A DNA stretch of 64,000 bases from Acanthopleuribacter pedis (lineage in GTDB: Bacteria > Acidobacteriota > Holophagae > Acanthopleuribacterales > Acanthopleuribacteraceae). Made by a program: the position numbers and the translations under genes. The notes below the pieces were generated by a model. That model worked only from the letters and a program-made list of their open reading frames with translations, ran no database searches and was not told the DNA's origin. Where the stretch lies: assembly GCF_017377855.1 (NCBI RefSeq), contig NZ_JAFREP010000029.1:62001-126000 (forward strand), in the 5' to 3' direction. Shown piece after piece: positions 25,675 through 35,074 of the stretch (position 1 is its first letter; each line of letters begins with the position of its first letter).

Positions 25675-28600
25675 TTACCGGTCTTGTGAGGTGCCGGCAA
25701 ATTTGGAGGGGGCCGTGCCGAATTCTTGCGAAAAGACACGCGAGAAATGGTCGGGGTTTTTGAAGCCGGCCGCATAGGCGACTTCCGCCACGGTGCCTGC
25801 CTGTTGTTGCAATAAATCGGCGGCGCGCTGCAAGCGCATGGAGCGCAAAAAGGCGGAGGGTGACAGGCCGGTTACCTCGTTGAGTTTGCGTTGTAACTGG
25901 CGACGGCTGAGCCCGATCTCCTCGGCAAGACGGGCCACGGAGAAATCGGCGTCGGCCAGGTGGGTTTCGCCCACCTCGCGCAAATGACGCAGCCACTGTT
26001 CGTCGGCGGAATCAGCGACAATGCGTTTGGGACCGAGCACCAGTTCTTTACTGTAGCGGTCGCGCAGAGAGCGCCGGGTTTCGATGAGGCCTTCCATTCG
26101 CAGGACCAGCTCGGCCATTTCCACCGGTTTGGCCAAATAGGCGTCGGCCCCGAGGGCCAAACCCTCGCGTTTGCTTTGGTCGGACGCTTTGGCGGTGAGC
26201 AAAATGACGGGCAGGTGGGCGGTATCCGCCTCGCTCTTAAGCGCGTGGCATAATTCAAAACCGTCCATATCGGGCATGGTCACATCGCTTAGCACCAAAT
26301 CGGGCGCGTGTTTTTTGACGGCCGCTAGGGCCTCGGCGCCGGTGGCATAAGCCGCGACGCGAAAGCGTCGCGCCAAGTTTTCGGCGAGGTAGGCGCGGAA
26401 ATCGGCGTGGTCGTCGGCGAGCAGGATCAGCGGTCGCGCGTCGTCCGCGGCTTGCGGTGCCGCCGGTGTTGGGATTGCTACCTCGCGGAGGCTGACCAGT
26501 TCGGCGGTTTCCAGAGGGTTGGGGGAGGGGTCACAAGGGTCCGTGTCTTCGACGATTTCCCCGGCCGCAAAAGCGCTTGCCTCCAGGGGGAGGTAAAGGG
26601 TAAAGGTGGTGCCGAAGCCGGGTTCCGATTGCAGGGTGACCGTGCCATGGTGGCGTTCGGTGAGTTCGCGAACCAGGGAGAGACCGAGGCCGGTGCCCTG
26701 TTGGCCGTTTTTCTCGCGACCAACTTGGTAGAAGCGATCAAATACGCGATTTTGTTCGTCAGGGTCCATACCGATCCCGGTGTCTTTCACTTGGATCACG
26801 GCCCAGTCGGCCCCGTTGCGTGGTTCCCGAGCGAGGGCGACCTTGATTTTCCCGCCTTCACCGGTGAATTTGAGGGCGTTGGACAGCAAATTGGCGATCA
26901 CCTTTTCCAGTTTCTCCGCTTCGAAAATGCCGTGGCGGACGTCCTCGGCGGCGGTGAAACGCAGCGCGATGCCGCGTTGAGCGGCGGCGGGTTCGAAAAC
27001 CGTGACCATGTTTTGTAGGAAGCGGGTTAGATCGGCGTGTCGGGCGCGTAACGGCATGTGGTGCGCTTCCAGTTTGGCGAGGTCAAGCAGTTGGTTGATC
27101 AACCGCAAGAGGCGGTTGCCTTGGTGATGGGCGGCTTCGACCAAACGGGCGTAACCCTCGGGTAAGGGTCCGTGGCGATGGGTTTTTAGGTCGACCAACG
27201 AGGGGAGGATCAGGGCCAGCGGGGTGCGTAATTCGTGGGAAATGTTGGCGAAAAAACGGGATTTCAGTTGGTCCTGTTCCACGAGTTCTTGGGCCTGACG
27301 TTCGGTGGTTTCGCGTTCGCGTCGCAGGGCTTCGGCTTGTTGGGCCAGATGGCTGTTGGCTTCCTCCAGCTCGCGGGCCTTGGCCAGCGCCAGGTTTTTG
27401 CGTTCGTTTTCTTGGCGCAGGGCTTCCGCCTCGGCCGCCACCGCTTTGGCTTCATATTGGGCCGCTTTTAGCGCGGTTTCCGCTTCGCGCTGCTGGTGGT
27501 CGGCGCGGGCGCGTGCCAAAACGCGGTTGGCGCGAAAACGGTCTCCTGCAACCAAAAGCAGGATGGCCGCGAGTACAAAGCCGAGTCTCGCCGCCGTGGT
27601 TTGCCACCAGGGGGGCAGCACGGTGATCGGGATGCGGAAGGGTTCGTTGCGCCACACACCGTCGGCGTTACGTGCCTTGACCTGGAATTCATAACGGCCG
27701 GGTTTGAGCCGTGAGTAGGTCGCGACATTGCCGAGACTGGGTGGGCGCCAATCGCTGTCGTGGTTTTTGAGGAAGGTCGAAAAACTCGGGGGATTGCCCT
27801 CGTTGCTGTCGGGGGCGGCGAAATGGAGGGTGATATCGGTTTGGTCAAACGGAAGGGTCACGCCGGTGTCGGTGATCCCCGCCGCGGCGATGGCGAGGGG
27901 GCTTTCGAGCCGCCGTTCATCGAAGGCGGTGTGCAGTCCGGTCAGTAGGACCGGGGAGGGGCGGGCCGGCACCTCGGCGGCCTCGGGATCGAAGTACACA
28001 AAACCGGGATTGCCGCCGAGGTAAATGCGGCCACTCGGGGCTTGGTAGAAGGTGGTATTGCTGCTGAGCCGGGCTTGGAATCCGGCGGGCAAGCGAAACG
28101 AGCGCGGGGTGCCCCAATCTTTTTGTATTTGCCACAAGCCCCCGGGACCGTGCAACCAAAAGGAACCGTCGCGGCTCTCGCCGAGGCTCCAGAGGGACGC
28201 GTCGGGCAAGCCGAGATCCCCCGATAGGTTGCGGAACACGGCCGATGCGGGATCATAGCGGACCAAGCCTTTGCTGGTCGCGATCCAAACCAGCGCTTCC
28301 GCGTCAAGGTGTAAGCCGTTGATTTGCAGGTCGCGAGGCGTTTCGGCGAGGGGTGGGTCGAAGCGATGGGTGGTGGTATCGAAGCGGAGCAGGGGCTGAT
28401 CCCTTGCCGCGATATAGATTGAATGGTGACGGGGTTCGGACACCGCGCGGATGATGAAGGGTTGTTCTTCCGCCGGCCAGGGGTAATCAAAACGGCGGGA
28501 AAGTCCGCTTTCGGGGTCGAACAGCACCATATCGGCCGTGGTCGCCAGCCATAAGGCGCCGTTGGGGCCGCGACGAATCGCGCGGACGAACAGGTCGACG

Positions 28601-30018
28601 CGCGCGGGGTTGTCGTTGTTGGGGAAAACCTGTTCAAAGGCTGTTTCGTCTTGGTTGAGGCGCAGCAATCCTTTGCCGAACGCGGCGAGGTAGATTTGCC
28701 CGTTTTGCGAACGGTAGAGATCGGTGCTCATGCGGATCGGGGTTGGGGCGGCGTTGTCGGGCAGGTTGGCAAAACTCAGGCTTTGGTTGGTGGCGGGATC
28801 CCAGCGTTCCAAGCCGTTAAAAACGGAGCTGATCCACAGGCGACCATTTTCGTCCTCGGCCATGCCCCATACTTGGCGGCCCACGAGGGAATCGGCTCGA
28901 TTGGCATCCGGGCGCACGGGGTGGAATAGGGCGCGGTGACGGTCAAGCACAAAAATGCCTTGGTCCATGGTGCCGATCCAGAGCCGGCCGCGCGCGCTGA
29001 GGGTCATGGTCTGAATGGATTGATGCATCAGGCTGGGCGCGCTTTGTTGGTGGGGGTGTACGTGTTGGACCTTGTTGTTTTCGGGGTCGAGGCGGTACAA
29101 GCCGCCGCCGCGCGGATCGTTCAGGGCCAACCAAAAACCGCCGCGCCCGTCGGCTTCCAGCGCACGCACGGCTTTGTCCGAGGGGCCGGTGGGGGTGGGA
29201 ACGGGGATGGTATCGAGCCGTTGGCGGTCCGCGCTCAACCGGATCAATCGGCTTTGTTTGGCGGGCGCGTGTTCAATGGCAACCCCGGCCCAGATGCGGT
29301 TGGTCGCGTCGACCCGGAGCGCGTAGACACCGCCGGCAAAACGGCCCATATCGAGGCCGGACGCGTGGATGTGGTTGTCGAAGGTTTCCCGCTCGGGATC
29401 AAACTTTTGCAGGCTGCCGCCGGTGCCGATCCACAACGCGCCGTCCAAATCTTCAACGACCGCGTAAACAATCGCGTGCAGCAGGCCGGAGGCGTTATCG
29501 GGTTGTTTTTGGTAAAGGGTGAAGGTTTCCGTTTCGGGATGGAAACGTGCCAAGCCGGACTCGGTCCCCACCCACAAACGGGCGTGGCTGTCGAAATAAA
29601 GGCACCAAACCTTGGTTTGCGGTAAGCGTTCCGAGGACCTTCGATTGGGTGGTGGATCTGAGTCCGGCGGGTGGTCGGCGCGGTAGTGTTTGAGGGTGCC
29701 TTGCTCGGGAAGGAGGTGGAACAGGCCGATGTCGGTGCCAATCCAAATGCCCGCGTTCGGATCACGGGCCAAGGCAAGGACACGTGCCCCGTCCAACCCT
29801 GTTTCCACCGCGCGGGGCGAGGCGTAGCGATGAAGACGTGCGCCGTCGTGGTAGAGCAGGCCGTCGTTGGCGCCGATCCACATCAACCCGGATGCATCCT
29901 GGGTCAGCGAAAGTGCCGCGTTGCGGGTGGAGACGTCCCACAGGTTGAGTTGGAAGAAGGCGTCGTCGGCGGCAACGAGTTGGAGCCAGAGGCAGGGGAG
30001 CAGGAGGAGCGAGGTCAT
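25675..30018 (-). CDS. Hybrid two-component system protein (sensor kinase, receiver and AraC regulator in one chain)
   Basis: Start set at ATG 30018, where MTSLLLLPCLWLQLVAA is a signal peptide; 1447 residues. Domain order: two propeller-like sensor regions built of Reg_prop repeats (SLTQDASGLMWIGANDGLLY, AVVEDLDGALWIGTGGSLQK), a Y_Y_Y beta-sandwich (YSRLKPGRYEFQVKARNADG), a membrane helix LGFVLAAILLLVAGDRF, a coiled coil, a histidine kinase with phospho-acceptor His928 in ISHELRTPLAL, the ATPase boxes NLLSNALKFTGEGG and DTGIGM, a receiver with phospho-acceptor Asp1245 in SDVTMPDMDG, and a C-terminal AraC domain (GTVAEVAYAAGFKNPDHFSR). These proteins sense extracytoplasmic carbohydrates or metabolites and activate nearby genes. 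A MITE lies 46 bases upstream of the start. Confidence 0.95.
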   Translation of the reverse strand: MTSLLLLPCLWLQLVAADDAFFQLNLWDVSTRNAALSLTQDASGLMWIGANDGLLYHDGARLHRYASPRAVETGLDGARVLALARDPNAGIWIGTDIGLFHLLPEQGTLKHYRADHPPDSDPPPNRRSSERLPQTKVWCLYFDSHARLWVGTESGLARFHPETETFTLYQKQPDNASGLLHAIVYAVVEDLDGALWIGTGGSLQKFDPERETFDNHIHASGLDMGRFAGGVYALRVDATNRIWAGVAIEHAPAKQSRLIRLSADRQRLDTIPVPTPTGPSDKAVRALEADGRGGFWLALNDPRGGGLYRLDPENNKVQHVHPHQQSAPSLMHQSIQTMTLSARGRLWIGTMDQGIFVLDRHRALFHPVRPDANRADSLVGRQVWGMAEDENGRLWISSVFNGLERWDPATNQSLSFANLPDNAAPTPIRMSTDLYRSQNGQIYLAAFGKGLLRLNQDETAFEQVFPNNDNPARVDLFVRAIRRGPNGALWLATTADMVLFDPESGLSRRFDYPWPAEEQPFIIRAVSEPRHHSIYIAARDQPLLRFDTTTHRFDPPLAETPRDLQINGLHLDAEALVWIATSKGLVRYDPASAVFRNLSGDLGLPDASLWSLGESRDGSFWLHGPGGLWQIQKDWGTPRSFRLPAGFQARLSSNTTFYQAPSGRIYLGGNPGFVYFDPEAAEVPARPSPVLLTGLHTAFDERRLESPLAIAAAGITDTGVTLPFDQTDITLHFAAPDSNEGNPPSFSTFLKNHDSDWRPPSLGNVATYSRLKPGRYEFQVKARNADGVWRNEPFRIPITVLPPWWQTTAARLGFVLAAILLLVAGDRFRANRVLARARADHQQREAETALKAAQYEAKAVAAEAEALRQENERKNLALAKARELEEANSHLAQQAEALRRERETTERQAQELVEQDQLKSRFFANISHELRTPLALILPSLVDLKTHRHGPLPEGYARLVEAAHHQGNRLLRLINQLLDLAKLEAHHMPLRARHADLTRFLQNMVTVFEPAAAQRGIALRFTAAEDVRHGIFEAEKLEKVIANLLSNALKFTGEGGKIKVALAREPRNGADWAVIQVKDTGIGMDPDEQNRVFDRFYQVGREKNGQQGTGLGLSLVRELTERHHGTVTLQSEPGFGTTFTLYLPLEASAFAAGEIVEDTDPCDPSPNPLETAELVSLREVAIPTPAAPQAADDARPLILLADDHADFRAYLAENLARRFRVAAYATGAEALAAVKKHAPDLVLSDVTMPDMDGFELCHALKSEADTAHLPVILLTAKASDQSKREGLALGADAYLAKPVEMAELVLRMEGLIETRRSLRDRYSKELVLGPKRIVADSADEQWLRHLREVGETHLADADFSVARLAEEIGLSRRQLQRKLNEVTGLSPSAFLRSMRLQRAADLLQQQAGTVAEVAYAAGFKNPDHFSRVFSQEFGTAPSKFAGTSQDR

Positions 30019-30063
30019 GGGTGCGAATCCTCGTGAAATGGGTCGAACAGGCGCGAATGATCC

Positions 30064-30236
30064 AACTGAAGAAGCGCTGATCTGAGGGATTCTGGCTGGA
30101 GATGGGGAGCGAAAGGGTTTGGAAAAAGCGAACCGGGGTCGTGCCCGACCGCACCCGTTGGCCCGGAGCTTTTTTACAAGCCGTTGCAGCCCAGAGGTTA
30201 CGCCAAAATCGCCGCGAGTTATCGCGCTTCTTAGGT
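30064..30236. mobile_element. MITE-2 copy A
   Basis: A 173-base element whose right part (GCCGTTGCAGCCCAGAGGTT, then CGCGAGTTATCGCGCTTCTT) matches copies B and C; its left end AACTGAAGAAGCGC is the diverged inverted repeat. It has no coding capacity and lies upstream of the hybrid kinase gene. Confidence 0.75.
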
Positions 30237-30784
30237 CCAAGGTCATTTATTATGTCATCGGAGCAGATGCCGCGCTTCAACAGGTTTTTCACGGTTTTTT
30301 ACCCTGGGCGTGGCGGGCCGACAAAAGTGGGGGTCCCACTGAATTATTAAAGTTCACCAACGTGGGTCATGGTGGACCTGTTTCTTCGAAGGCCGCTTTG
30401 GTGGCACTGAGAACAGAGGCGCGGACACAGCAGTCAGAATGCGTGGCGTAAGCAGGGATGAGACGCCCTGAAAATGGGCCGGGACCACCGACCCAAGCCG
30501 TAGTAGAAATGGAAAAAAATCAACCGACGCCATCCTGTGCCCCCCTTGCGGTGATGATGGTTCAGAAACGCATTGGGCTTGGTGCGGGTGGGACCGAGGC
30601 GGCTCATAATACGGGGTTCGTTCGTTTCGGCAGCCGCCAAGTGCTCCTCACGCAAGCTGAGTGGGCGTTTAACGCTGTTGTCGCGGAATCATGAGGAATG
30701 AGCAGGAAGCCTCAACGGCTCGTCCAGCCAAGGGCGGCAGGCATGCGGGGACGCCGGTCGGGGATGTCCCGCGCCCCGCGACGG
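30237..30784. other. Intergenic, no gene seen
   Basis: About 550 bases between the MITE and the small acidic gene. Overlapping frames on both strands (30434-30694) have no ribosome site or family resemblance. Confidence 0.5.
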
Positions 30785-31075
30785 CTAAGGTCGGCGACGT
30801 CGCGCGGTACCCAAGGCGTGGCTGATCGCGTCGGCACCCCCGTCCAAAGTACCCGCCTTGGGGTTGTCGGGGTCGGATTCGTCGGGGTCGGCCGACTGAA
30901 TCGCCGTTGCCCGTGCCCGCCTGTTGGTGCCGAGGGCGAAGGCGACGGCGCTGTCGTCGCCGCTCAACCCGGTTTTTGGATCGTCGGGGTCGGGTTCTTG
31001 CGGGTCAACTTTGGGCGCGTCGGCCCCGACAGCCTGAATGTGTGGGGCTTGTTCTTCGTTGGGTTGTTCGTGCAT
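30785..31075 (-). CDS. Small acidic, proline-rich protein with an internal duplication
   Basis: A 96-residue protein from ATG 31075, preceded by AAGGAG, with no export signal. It is rich in Asp, Pro and Ala and contains a duplicated unit: DPDDPKTGLSGDDSAVAFAL followed by GTNRRARA, and DPDNPKAGTLDGGADAISHA followed by LGTARRRRP, each an acidic half ending in an Arg-rich stretch. It is likely disordered. It is the last gene of the leftward group that begins with SAVED-CHAT, 107 bases after the membrane protein, so it may belong to that unit, perhaps as a substrate or binding partner, but nothing in the sequence proves this. Confidence 0.6.
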   Translation of the reverse strand: MHEQPNEEQAPHIQAVGADAPKVDPQEPDPDDPKTGLSGDDSAVAFALGTNRRARATAIQSADPDESDPDNPKAGTLDGGADAISHALGTARRRRP

Positions 31076-31182
31076 GGGGTCTCCTTTGGGTGACGTTGTG
31101 GACCTTGGGTCCGGTTGGGGTTGGTCGGGGTCAGGTCACGTCGGCTCGGTGATTCCAAGCCGAAATGTCCAAACCCTTTTGG

Positions 31183-31926
31183 TTAAACCTCGCCGATTTG
31201 GTGCAGGCGGAAGCGTGCTGTTTCTAAGATGCGGGTAAACAGGGTGATGGGTGAATTGGCCAGGTTGATGCGATCCTGGTAGGCCAAACCAAGTAACCTT
31301 TCCGGCGAAAAGGCCACGCAGTAGACACGTGGGTGGGCCGCCATGACTTTGTTCACTGTTGCCGCGTCTACCTGATCAAAGAGAATGAGGTCGTAGGCGT
31401 CGGGGGTAGGGTTGGTTTGAAAGCTGTCAGGGTCTTGGGTGGCGACCAAGGTCATCCCCCATCGGCGCAGACGGTGCTTGGTCTCGGAGGATACGGCCGA
31501 GGACAACAACAGAATCCGTGTTTCGATCACGAGCTTTTCTTGCAAGTTTTGTTTGTCGATTAACGTTTCCAGGGCCTTCCAATCGTCGCGATACTTCCGC
31601 TCCATCTCTTTGCGGAGCAGGGTTTTCGCTTTCCAAAAGGCCCCGATGATGCAAAACAGGTTGGCGACGAGCAGGGAATGCGCAATGGCAACAAAGGAGT
31701 TCCAAGAAATGACCGTGCGTTCTAGCTTTGCCATTTCTTTTTCGATTTTGGTGTCGAGCTTGGCGTCGCCTAGCCCAAACTGCGTCTCGAGAAATTTTTG
31801 CTGCTGGGTTACAGCGGCGAGTTTTTGGTCGAGGGCCGTTAATTTCGCCGAGGCTGCCTGCGCGGTCGGTGTTTCGGGGTTGGCTGGGGTCTGGCTTAAC
31901 AGGGCGAGGGTCAACAAAAACAACAT
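31183..31926 (-). CDS. Membrane protein with periplasmic coiled coil and cytoplasmic alpha/beta domain
   Basis: A 247-residue protein from ATG 31926 behind AGGAG. MLFLLTLALLSQTPA is a signal peptide. Residues 25-70 form a coiled coil outside (TALDQKLAAVTQQQKFLETQ), 73-97 a membrane helix (ISWNSFVAIAHSLLVANLFC), and 130-247 a cytoplasmic alpha/beta domain with strands ETRILLLSSAVS, GMTLVATQ, AYDLILFDQ and RVYCVAFSP, similar in layout to a receiver or Rossmann fold. No phospho-acceptor pattern is evident. It follows the TPR-CHAT lipoprotein gene by 182 bases on the same strand and spans the membrane that separates the cytosolic and exported CHAT proteins. Role unknown. Confidence 0.68.
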   Translation of the reverse strand: MLFLLTLALLSQTPANPETPTAQAASAKLTALDQKLAAVTQQQKFLETQFGLGDAKLDTKIEKEMAKLERTVISWNSFVAIAHSLLVANLFCIIGAFWKAKTLLRKEMERKYRDDWKALETLIDKQNLQEKLVIETRILLLSSAVSSETKHRLRRWGMTLVATQDPDSFQTNPTPDAYDLILFDQVDAATVNKVMAAHPRVYCVAFSPERLLGLAYQDRINLANSPITLFTRILETARFRLHQIGEV

Positions 31927-32108
31927 GGTTTCTCCTGGGATGGGTGACGTCGGCAACAGGGCCGAAACGCGGGGCTTGGGCTGGGCATGAGGCATCGTTC
32001 CACCGGCAATAAGGCGCGGGCGAACGCGGGCAGACCACGGCCATGCCCATCACTGACGGGTGTGTGGGGTGTGCCTCGGCCGGCAAAAATGGGGCTGAGA
32101 ATTGCGGA

Positions 32109-35060
32109 CTAGGGCGGTGGGCCGCTCAGTAGGAACCCGGCCCAGTGGGCGGGGTCGCTGTTTGCGGCGATCATGGCGCGCTGGGCGTGGCGCCAGGCCG
32201 TGGTTGGGGTTTGGCCCTGCTGGAGCAGCGCGGTATAGAAATGGGTCATAAAGGTCACGGTGGCGTCGTGGTCGTCAATCTCCCAGGCGGTCATCATCAC
32301 GTGGGTGGCGCCCGCCGCTAGGAAGGCGCGGCCGGGTCCGATGGGGGTTTCGCCCCGCCAGGTGGCGCCGAGGGCCGTGCGGCAGGCGCTCAAGACAACC
32401 AGGTCGACCGGTAAGGACATCGCTTCCAGTTGGTGGCAGCGGAGAATCCCGTTCTCGTCCACCGCGCCGTCGCCCGCGCCCGCATCCGCTGAAAGGGCCA
32501 GACCCGACAGCGCTTCATCCTCGTGCAACAAGCCGTGAACGGCGAAATGGAGGAAGGGGCGGCGCTGTCCGGCGGGGTTCGTCAGCCGGGCGGGTGATGC
32601 GTTGCGGCCCAAAAACAGCTCGGTGCCCGCGGCCAAGCGACGGATTTCCTCGGCTTCCCGCGCCGACATCGGCAAGGGCTGGAACAGCCCCGCGCCATAG
32701 GTTTGGTGCAGGTCGTCGGCGTCCGCAACCACCTGCTCGGGATAAACCGGATCGGCAAACACCGCCCCCGGCAGATCGGCCTTGCCGCGCGCGCGGGCAC
32801 GACGCAGCAGGTCGACGGCGATGGACGCCGAGGGCAGGTCGACCAGCCGGTGTTCCTCAATTAGGTAGCGGTCGCTGACGGGATGGCGCAGCAGGGAAAA
32901 AGGCAGCGTGTGCAAGCCGTCGTCGCGAACAAGCAGCAGGGTTTTACCGGCGACCTCGGCGATCCAAGGTTCCAGCAAGAGTTTGCCCATCTTGCGCGTG
33001 AGCAGTTTGGTTTGCACCGGATTGTGGACGGTGACGGCCTGGGCCAAGGCGTCAAAGCCGTTTTGCAGAATGGCGCGCGGCGGCAAGTCATGGACGATAA
33101 ACGAGGTGGGCCCGATCACCAAGACCCGGCTTTGCGATTTTCCCAGCGCAAACACCACCAGCCGTCGTTGCGGGTTGAGCAATTCGGTGCGAAGGGTGCT
33201 TAGGTCGTAGGTCGGCACCGCGGCGAGGGGCGGCGCGGGCAGCGAAAGCGCCAACAGTTGTTCGCGAATCGCCGCCGACAAACGCGCCACCTCGGCCGCA
33301 TCTCCCACGGCCGCCGCCGCGAGCCGCGCTTGTTCCAAACGGTTAATCCCAGCCCGTGCCGCGGCGCCGGGGTCGTTGTCCCTCGGCCCGGCGTGGATCT
33401 GCTCGCGCAAGGTTCGCGCGCGCACCTTTTCCATCAGCGCGAGGGCCCGTTGGCGGTAACCCGCGCTTGGGTCCTCGCGATCCAGCCGGAGCAAGAGGTC
33501 GCGCGTCCGGGTGATGAGGGCGAAGCGGTCGGCGATGTAAGGCCGGCTCGTGCGGGGGTGATGCCTGTCGCCGCGCGCCCGGTCCATGGCGGCCAGCGCC
33601 GCTTCAAGGTGCGCCAGTTCTTCAAGCGATTGCTCTTGTTTCTTGGCGCGTTCGGCCAGCACCGCGTAACCCTCCGCGACACTTTCGGCGTCACCCAGCG
33701 CGTTGAGCGTCGCCAACGGGTTCTCCAGATCAATTTCCCCGAGTCGATCTTGGGCCAGGAAGACCCGCGCCAAGTTGATGCGAACGACCGCCGCGTGGTC
33801 CGGCCGCTTGCCGTTGGTTGCGATTGCAAGCGCCTGCAGAAAAACCTGCTCGGCTTCCGGTAGACGCGCCTGCAGGCGCAACACCGTGCCCAGACGGTCG
33901 CGGATGCCCACGGTTTTGGCCTCGCCCGCGACCGCCGTTTTTAAAGCCAAAGCGGCACGGATCATGGCTTCCGCCCCGCTGTAATCCTTGCGGCGTTGGC
34001 ACAACCAGCCCCGTTGCATTAGGATCGAGATGCGCACCGCGGGGTAGGTGCCGTGCTCGTTGAGAAGCTCGGCGCGATCCAGCGCGTCCGCGGCGTCGAT
34101 CAGCCGGCCGACCACGAACAGCGTCTCCGCTTTCGCAACCAGGGTCTCGGCCGCTTGTTTCCGATCACCAAGGCCTTCGAACCGGGCCGCTGCTTCCGTC
34201 AGGTTTTCCAGGGCGGCGACGTGGCGGCAGCGGTCATGGTCGGCGCGACCCATTTGTTTGCGGAGGAAGGCCTGCCACCAGCCGTTGTCGTGCAGCCGGG
34301 CCAGGTCGAGGCACGCGCGCAACTGATGTTCGGACCGTTCCGGCTCCCCGTTGAGATGTTCGTGGAAGGCGAGCCGGTTGCCGACGACCATCGCCCAAAA
34401 GGGTGCATGGTGCTCGCGGACCAAAACCCAGGCCTCGCGCAACAGGGCGACGGCGCGCGGGCGTTGGGTGGGCGCGACCTTTTCGGCCAGCGCGTAAAGC
34501 GCCGCCGCCGTTTGGCGCGGATGTTCGGCTTGGCGCCAAAGCGCAAGGTGTTCTTCCAGTTCAGCCACCGCCGCGGTTGTTTCTCGCTGCTGGAGCTTTT
34601 GGGTGAAGGCAAAGGCGCGCAGCGCGCGTTGGAACCCTGGTTCCTCTGAACGCGGGCGATGGGCGGTTAACACGGCGGTCCCGGCAAGGCGGCCGACGGC
34701 GGCGATCTCGACCTGGTAAACGCCGTCGCGGTCCGCCTGGAACCACAGCGTTTCCGGTCCGAAGGCGCCGATGCGCTGATTGACGGTTGCCAAGCGTTGA
34801 CCCTCGCCGTCATGCAAAGCGAGGCGCAGGTCGACCCCGGCCTGTTGCAGGTGCAGCACCAAGGCCTGGCCGGCCGTAAGGGATTGGGTGAAGCGCAGGG
34901 TGTCACCGGGCGCCATGGTGACTTGGTGACGGCCCGCGAGGGGTTGGGCCGGCGGCGCGGTTGGGACCGCCGCCGGCGCGCTTGGGGTGCGAACGGAGTT
35001 CTCCTGTTCGCAGCCGAAAAACAGCAGCGCGAGCCCGAGCAGGGGCAAAAGGCGATTCAT
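32109..35060 (-). CDS. TPR-CHAT caspase-like lipoprotein
   Basis: A 983-residue protein from ATG 35060. MNRLLPLLGLALLFFGC ends in a lipobox-like FFGC, predicting lipid attachment at Cys17 outside the inner membrane. After a Pro-rich linker and a beta domain (GDTLRFTQSLTAGQALVLHL), residues about 160-560 are TPR-like helices. The C-terminal 300 residues are a CHAT peptidase: His842 in HFAVHGLL and Cys893 in VVLSACRTALG form the expected dyad, followed by the typical GRAFLAAGATHVMMTAWEID. CHAT enzymes are cysteine proteases of the caspase-separase clan. The gene starts 14 bases after the anti-sigma stop, so it belongs to the sigma/anti-sigma operon. Similar TPR-CHAT proteins occur in sigma-linked operons and, as cytosolic Csx29, in type III-E CRISPR; the export signal here is a difference from Csx29. 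Confidence 0.9.
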   Translation of the reverse strand: MNRLLPLLGLALLFFGCEQENSVRTPSAPAAVPTAPPAQPLAGRHQVTMAPGDTLRFTQSLTAGQALVLHLQQAGVDLRLALHDGEGQRLATVNQRIGAFGPETLWFQADRDGVYQVEIAAVGRLAGTAVLTAHRPRSEEPGFQRALRAFAFTQKLQQRETTAAVAELEEHLALWRQAEHPRQTAAALYALAEKVAPTQRPRAVALLREAWVLVREHHAPFWAMVVGNRLAFHEHLNGEPERSEHQLRACLDLARLHDNGWWQAFLRKQMGRADHDRCRHVAALENLTEAAARFEGLGDRKQAAETLVAKAETLFVVGRLIDAADALDRAELLNEHGTYPAVRISILMQRGWLCQRRKDYSGAEAMIRAALALKTAVAGEAKTVGIRDRLGTVLRLQARLPEAEQVFLQALAIATNGKRPDHAAVVRINLARVFLAQDRLGEIDLENPLATLNALGDAESVAEGYAVLAERAKKQEQSLEELAHLEAALAAMDRARGDRHHPRTSRPYIADRFALITRTRDLLLRLDREDPSAGYRQRALALMEKVRARTLREQIHAGPRDNDPGAAARAGINRLEQARLAAAAVGDAAEVARLSAAIREQLLALSLPAPPLAAVPTYDLSTLRTELLNPQRRLVVFALGKSQSRVLVIGPTSFIVHDLPPRAILQNGFDALAQAVTVHNPVQTKLLTRKMGKLLLEPWIAEVAGKTLLLVRDDGLHTLPFSLLRHPVSDRYLIEEHRLVDLPSASIAVDLLRRARARGKADLPGAVFADPVYPEQVVADADDLHQTYGAGLFQPLPMSAREAEEIRRLAAGTELFLGRNASPARLTNPAGQRRPFLHFAVHGLLHEDEALSGLALSADAGAGDGAVDENGILRCHQLEAMSLPVDLVVLSACRTALGATWRGETPIGPGRAFLAAGATHVMMTAWEIDDHDATVTFMTHFYTALLQQGQTPTTAWRHAQRAMIAANSDPAHWAGFLLSGPPP

Positions 35061-35074
35061 GGGGTGTCTCCGTC

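Noticed and set aside
25436..25996. N-terminal extension of the AraC protein to 418 residues
   Set aside because: The extra part runs antisense-like into the kinase gene, lacks a site, and the start at 25435 has a signal peptide.
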